In this document: positions 61,422 to 64,000 of the stretch, piece after piece
How the letters are laid out: each line of letters begins with the position of its first letter
How positions within the stretch are numbered: the stretch's first letter is position 1
Assembly: GCF_013416555.1 (NCBI RefSeq)
Contig: NZ_JACCFG010000001.1
Coordinates: 248,001-312,000, forward strand
From: Sphingomonas sp. R-74633
GTDB taxonomy: Bacteria; Pseudomonadota; Alphaproteobacteria; Sphingomonadales; Sphingomonadaceae
DNA length: 64,000 bases
Direction: 5' to 3'
Notes under the pieces: model-generated
What the model was told of the DNA's origin: nothing
The model's input: the letters and a program-made list of their open reading frames with translations, nothing else
Databases searched by the model: none
Translations under genes and position numbers: made by a program

Positions 61422-62612
61422 CTATTCGATCTCGCTGCCACCCTTGAACACGCGGTGGACCTTGCCCTGGACCGGCTGGCGGTGGAACGGCGTGTTGCCG
61501 GCGCGGGCCTTCATCGTCGTGCCGTCGACGACCCAAGGAGTGTCGGGCGCGAAGAGGATGAAGTCGGTGGGCTTGCCGGGGGTGAGCGTGCCGGCGTCGA
61601 GGCCGAGGATGCGCGCCGGGTTGGCAGCGAGCAGCTCGAACAGGCGCTCCATCGACAGCGTGCCGTCGCGGACGAGGCCGAGCGACAGTGCGAGCAGCGT
61701 CTCGGCCCCCGACATGCCGTCCTCGGCGTCTGCGAAGGGCAGGCGCTTGCCTTCGGGGCCGCGCGGGTCGTGGCCCGAGGCGATCACGTCGATCGTGCCG
61801 TCCTTGAGCGCGGCGAGCACGGCCTGGCGGTCGCCGTCGCTGCGGAGCGGCGGCGAGAGCCGCGCATAGGTGCGGTAGTCGCTGATATCGATGTCCGACA
61901 GCAGCCAGTGCGCCGGGGTGACCCCGCAGGTGACCTTGACCCCGCGGCGCTTGGCCTGGCGGATCAGGTCGAGCCCGGCGGCGGTGGTGACCTGGCGGAA
62001 GTGCAGCGTCGCGCCGGTATCCTCGGCGAGCATCGTGTCGCGGGCGATCGCCAGTGCCTCGGCGATGGCGGGGGCGGCGGCGAGGCCAAGCAAGGTGGCG
62101 GTGAGGCCCTCGGTCGCGACGGCGTCGCGCGCGAGGTTGCCGTCCTCGGCATGGGCGATGACCGTCAGCCCGCAGTCCCGGGCATAGGCGAGCACCTTGC
62201 GCATGACCCCGGCGTCCGCAATCCAGCGGCGGCCCGTGGCGACGGCCCTGGCTCCGGCGGTGGCGTTGATCGCCATCTCGGCGAGATCGGTGCCGGCGAG
62301 CCCGCGCGTGGCGGCGGCGAGGGGGTGGACCCAGAGGTCGGGCTTTCCCATCAAGGCGGCGCGGCGGATGATGCCGGGATCGTCGAGGATCGGCGATTGA
62401 TCGGGCATCAGCCCGACGCGGGTGATGCCGCCGGCGCGACAGGCGGCGCGGTCGACCGCGAACACGCCGAGATCGATGATGCCGGGGGCGAGGGTGAGGC
62501 CGTTGCCGTCGATGCTCTCGGTGCCGGTGGCGGCGTCGAGGATCGTCTCGCCGTCCCAGGCGAAGCTGGTCGCGCCGCCGAGCACGCGGACATTGGTGAA
62601 GACCTGGCTCAT
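61422..62612 (-). CDS. Dihydroorotase-like protein without metal ligands (PyrC')
   Basis: 396 residues. Aligns with type I dihydroorotase: start [49 protein letters not shown], later [20 protein letters not shown] and [37 protein letters not shown], tail [45 protein letters not shown]. The catalytic HxH after GIID reads LGVF here, so two zinc-binding His are lost. In Pseudomonas an inactive PyrC' is a structural partner of PyrB. Overlaps pyrB by ATGA. Confidence 0.9.
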   Translation of the reverse strand: MSQVFTNVRVLGGATSFAWDGETILDAATGTESIDGNGLTLAPGIIDLGVFAVDRAACRAGGITRVGLMPDQSPILDDPGIIRRAALMGKPDLWVHPLAAATRGLAGTDLAEMAINATAGARAVATGRRWIADAGVMRKVLAYARDCGLTVIAHAEDGNLARDAVATEGLTATLLGLAAAPAIAEALAIARDTMLAEDTGATLHFRQVTTAAGLDLIRQAKRRGVKVTCGVTPAHWLLSDIDISDYRTYARLSPPLRSDGDRQAVLAALKDGTIDVIASGHDPRGPEGKRLPFADAEDGMSGAETLLALSLGLVRDGTLSMERLFELLAANPARILGLDAGTLTPGKPTDFILFAPDTPWVVDGTTMKARAGNTPFHRQPVQGKVHRVFKGGSEIE

Positions 62613-63598
62613 GCCCAGCCCTCCACGCCGCGTTCGGCTCTGGTCAGCACGTCGAGGCAGGCCATGCGGACCGCCACGCCCATCTCGACCTGTTCGGTGA
62701 TCGCGCTGCGCTCGGGATGATCCGCGACCGAGCTGTCGATCTCGACGCCGCGGTTCATCGGGCCGGGGTGCATGACCAGCGCATCGTCCTTGGCGCGGGC
62801 GAGCCGCTCGGGGGTGAGGCCGTAGCGGGCGTGGAATTCGCGGGTCGAGGGGATGAAGCCCCCGGCCATCCGCTCGTTCTGGACACGGAGCATCATCACG
62901 ACGTCGGCCCGCTCTAGTGCAGCGTCGAAATCAGTGAACGGCGTGACATAGAGCCCCTCGATCGCCGGAGGCATCAGCGTGGAGGGGGCGACGACGCGGA
63001 CCTCGGCGCCGAGCGCGGTCAGCGCCAGCATGTTCGAGCGGGCGACGCGGCTGTGGAGCAGGTCGCCGCAGATCACTACGCGCTGGCCGGCCACCGAGCC
63101 GCGGCGGCGGCGGATGGTGAGCGCGTCGAGCAGTGCCTGGGTGGGGTGCTCGTGCCAGCCGTCGCCGGCGTTGAGCACCGGGCAATCGACCTTGTCGGCG
63201 ATCAGCTGCACCGCGCCGGACGACATGTGGCGGATGACGATCACGTCGGCGCGCATCGCGTTCAAGGTGACGGCGGTATCGATCAGCGTCTCGCCCTTCT
63301 TCACCGAGCTCTGGGCGGCGTGCATGTTGACGACATCGGCGCCGAGCCTTTTGCCCGCGATCTCGAAGGAGAGGAGCGTACGGGTCGAGTTCTCGAAGAA
63401 CGCGTTGATCTGGGTGATGCCCTCAAGCCGCCGGTCGCTGCGTCCGCGGGTGCGGTTCGCCTCGATCCACTGCTCGGATTCGTCGAGCAGGAACATGATT
63501 TCGTGCGGCTGGAGCCCGGCAATGCCGGTGAGGTGCCGGTGCGGGAACACGGCGCGGCCCTGTATCTGGGCAGCGGGGCGATGATCTGAGGCTTGCAT
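62609..63598 (-). CDS. pyrB: Aspartate carbamoyltransferase
   Basis: 329 residues. Pyrimidine synthesis, condensing carbamoyl phosphate with aspartate. [21 protein letters not shown] (carbamoyl-phosphate STRT loop), [18 protein letters not shown] (HPTQ) and [14 protein letters not shown]. Overlaps the PyrC' gene, as expected for PyrB-PyrC' complexes; the divergent gene is a membrane protein. Confidence 0.97.
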   Translation of the reverse strand: MQASDHRPAAQIQGRAVFPHRHLTGIAGLQPHEIMFLLDESEQWIEANRTRGRSDRRLEGITQINAFFENSTRTLLSFEIAGKRLGADVVNMHAAQSSVKKGETLIDTAVTLNAMRADVIVIRHMSSGAVQLIADKVDCPVLNAGDGWHEHPTQALLDALTIRRRRGSVAGQRVVICGDLLHSRVARSNMLALTALGAEVRVVAPSTLMPPAIEGLYVTPFTDFDAALERADVVMMLRVQNERMAGGFIPSTREFHARYGLTPERLARAKDDALVMHPGPMNRGVEIDSSVADHPERSAITEQVEMGVAVRMACLDVLTRAERGVEGWA

Positions 63599-63703
63599 TA
63601 AAGCCGTCGCCTAGACCCCGGCGAGCCGGGTGGCAAGGAGTCTCGGGCCTGCCGCAAAAGCCGTTTACCAAGTTCGCCGCGTCACGTTTCGGGGGGAGCG
63701 TTC

Positions 63704-64000
63704 GTGTACGGGTGGTGGGCTTCATTTATTGGCTGGATGACGCGCGATCCTGCGTGGCTGGCGGCGCTCGACGCGGGGGCGTTGTTCTTCGGGCTCGCGC
63801 TGGCGCTGCTGCTCGGGTGGGAGCGGGCGCGGTGGCGGCCGATGCGGCGCTTGCTGGCGCTGGCGGCGCTGCAGGCGCACCGTGATTGCGGGGAGAATGT
63901 GCTGGCGCTCTCCCGGGAGTTCTTCCGCGAGAATGGGGCTGCGCCGCTCGAACGGCTGATCCGCGCGCGGCGGGCGATCGAGCAGCAGGCGGCGGACGGC
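63704..64000 (+). CDS. Membrane protein, partial at right edge
   Basis: 99 residues visible, GTG start with GGGGGGAG upstream. Tryptophan-rich start MYGWWASFIGWMTRDPAW, a hydrophobic helix ALFFGLALALLLGWERARW, then an amphipathic helix-rich part (LLALAALQAHRDCGENVLALSREFFRENG). Continues past the window. No family recognised. Confidence 0.6.
   Translation, partial: MYGWWASFIGWMTRDPAWLAALDAGALFFGLALALLLGWERARWRPMRRLLALAALQAHRDCGENVLALSREFFRENGAAPLERLIRARRAIEQQAADG

Overview
The window is a high-GC chromosomal segment whose gene content points to an alphaproteobacterium of the Sphingomonadales, most likely Sphingomonas or a close relative. Pointers are the many TonB/SPOR/ParA-type genes, DUF1178 next to grxC and comF, short Flp pilins, a two-domain actinobacterial-type LeuA, frequent GTG/TTG starts, and short extragenic palindromes of the kinds common in sphingomonads. 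The genus call is inference from gene content, not from a marker gene. There is one tRNA (Arg, anticodon CCT), no rRNA, no CRISPR array, no transposase and no integrase.

Layout. 1-4.9 kb: a hybrid-type histidine kinase cut by the left edge, then a subtilisin-like (S8) protease with a ComEC-like metallo-beta-lactamase-fold partner. 4.9-10.4 kb: aroB-aroK (minus), a secreted repeat protein, xerD and accA (plus). 10.4-11.4 kb: three Flp-type pilin genes and one pilin-like small membrane protein. 11.8-14.3 kb: an AT-richer insert with a nuclease polymorphic toxin carrying a glycine-rich 21-residue tandem repeat, its overlapping immunity gene and another small acidic gene. 14.4-21.3 kb: methyltransferase, comF, grxC, DUF1178, tRNA-Arg, a duplicated-domain secreted protein, a sulfatase and a GAF/HWE kinase/receiver protein. 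21.7-27.5 kb: a probable minus-strand run of DEAD-box helicase, YaiI-like protein, an unusual aminotransferase-flavoprotein fusion and a GT2 glycosyltransferase. 27.8-34.6 kb: qorB-like/HxlR divergent pair, a methyltransferase, a chemoreceptor with a possibly structured leader, a YhiN flavoprotein, and small HTH and SWIB proteins. 35.1-39.5 kb: leuA behind a leucine leader peptide, an M50-like protease and an MFS exporter. 39.6-46.7 kb: a quinone-oxidoreductase-like enzyme, a diguanylate cyclase, the folE-SDR-folB pterin operon and a TonB receptor. 46.8-52.7 kb: a TMEM175 channel, ilvC, ilvN, ilvB, miaA and divergent serB. 52.8-59 kb: a tailspike-like beta-helix protein, MipA/OmpV, and a SPOR / ParA / ribbon-helix-helix / SPOR cluster. 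59-64 kb: SIP-AraC pair, a small operon behind two palindromes, and pyrB with a dihydroorotase-like partner lacking metal ligands.

How the parts work together: most of the window is core metabolism (aromatic, branched-chain and serine amino acids, pyrimidine, pterin, fatty acid). leuA and ilvBNC together cover much of branched-chain amino-acid synthesis, and leuA is probably controlled by leucine-dependent attenuation. The accessory, less-described parts are the S8/MBL pair, the Gly-repeat nuclease toxin module, the aminotransferase-flavoprotein fusion, the ParA-RHH-SPOR cluster, and several repeat or structured intergenic elements.
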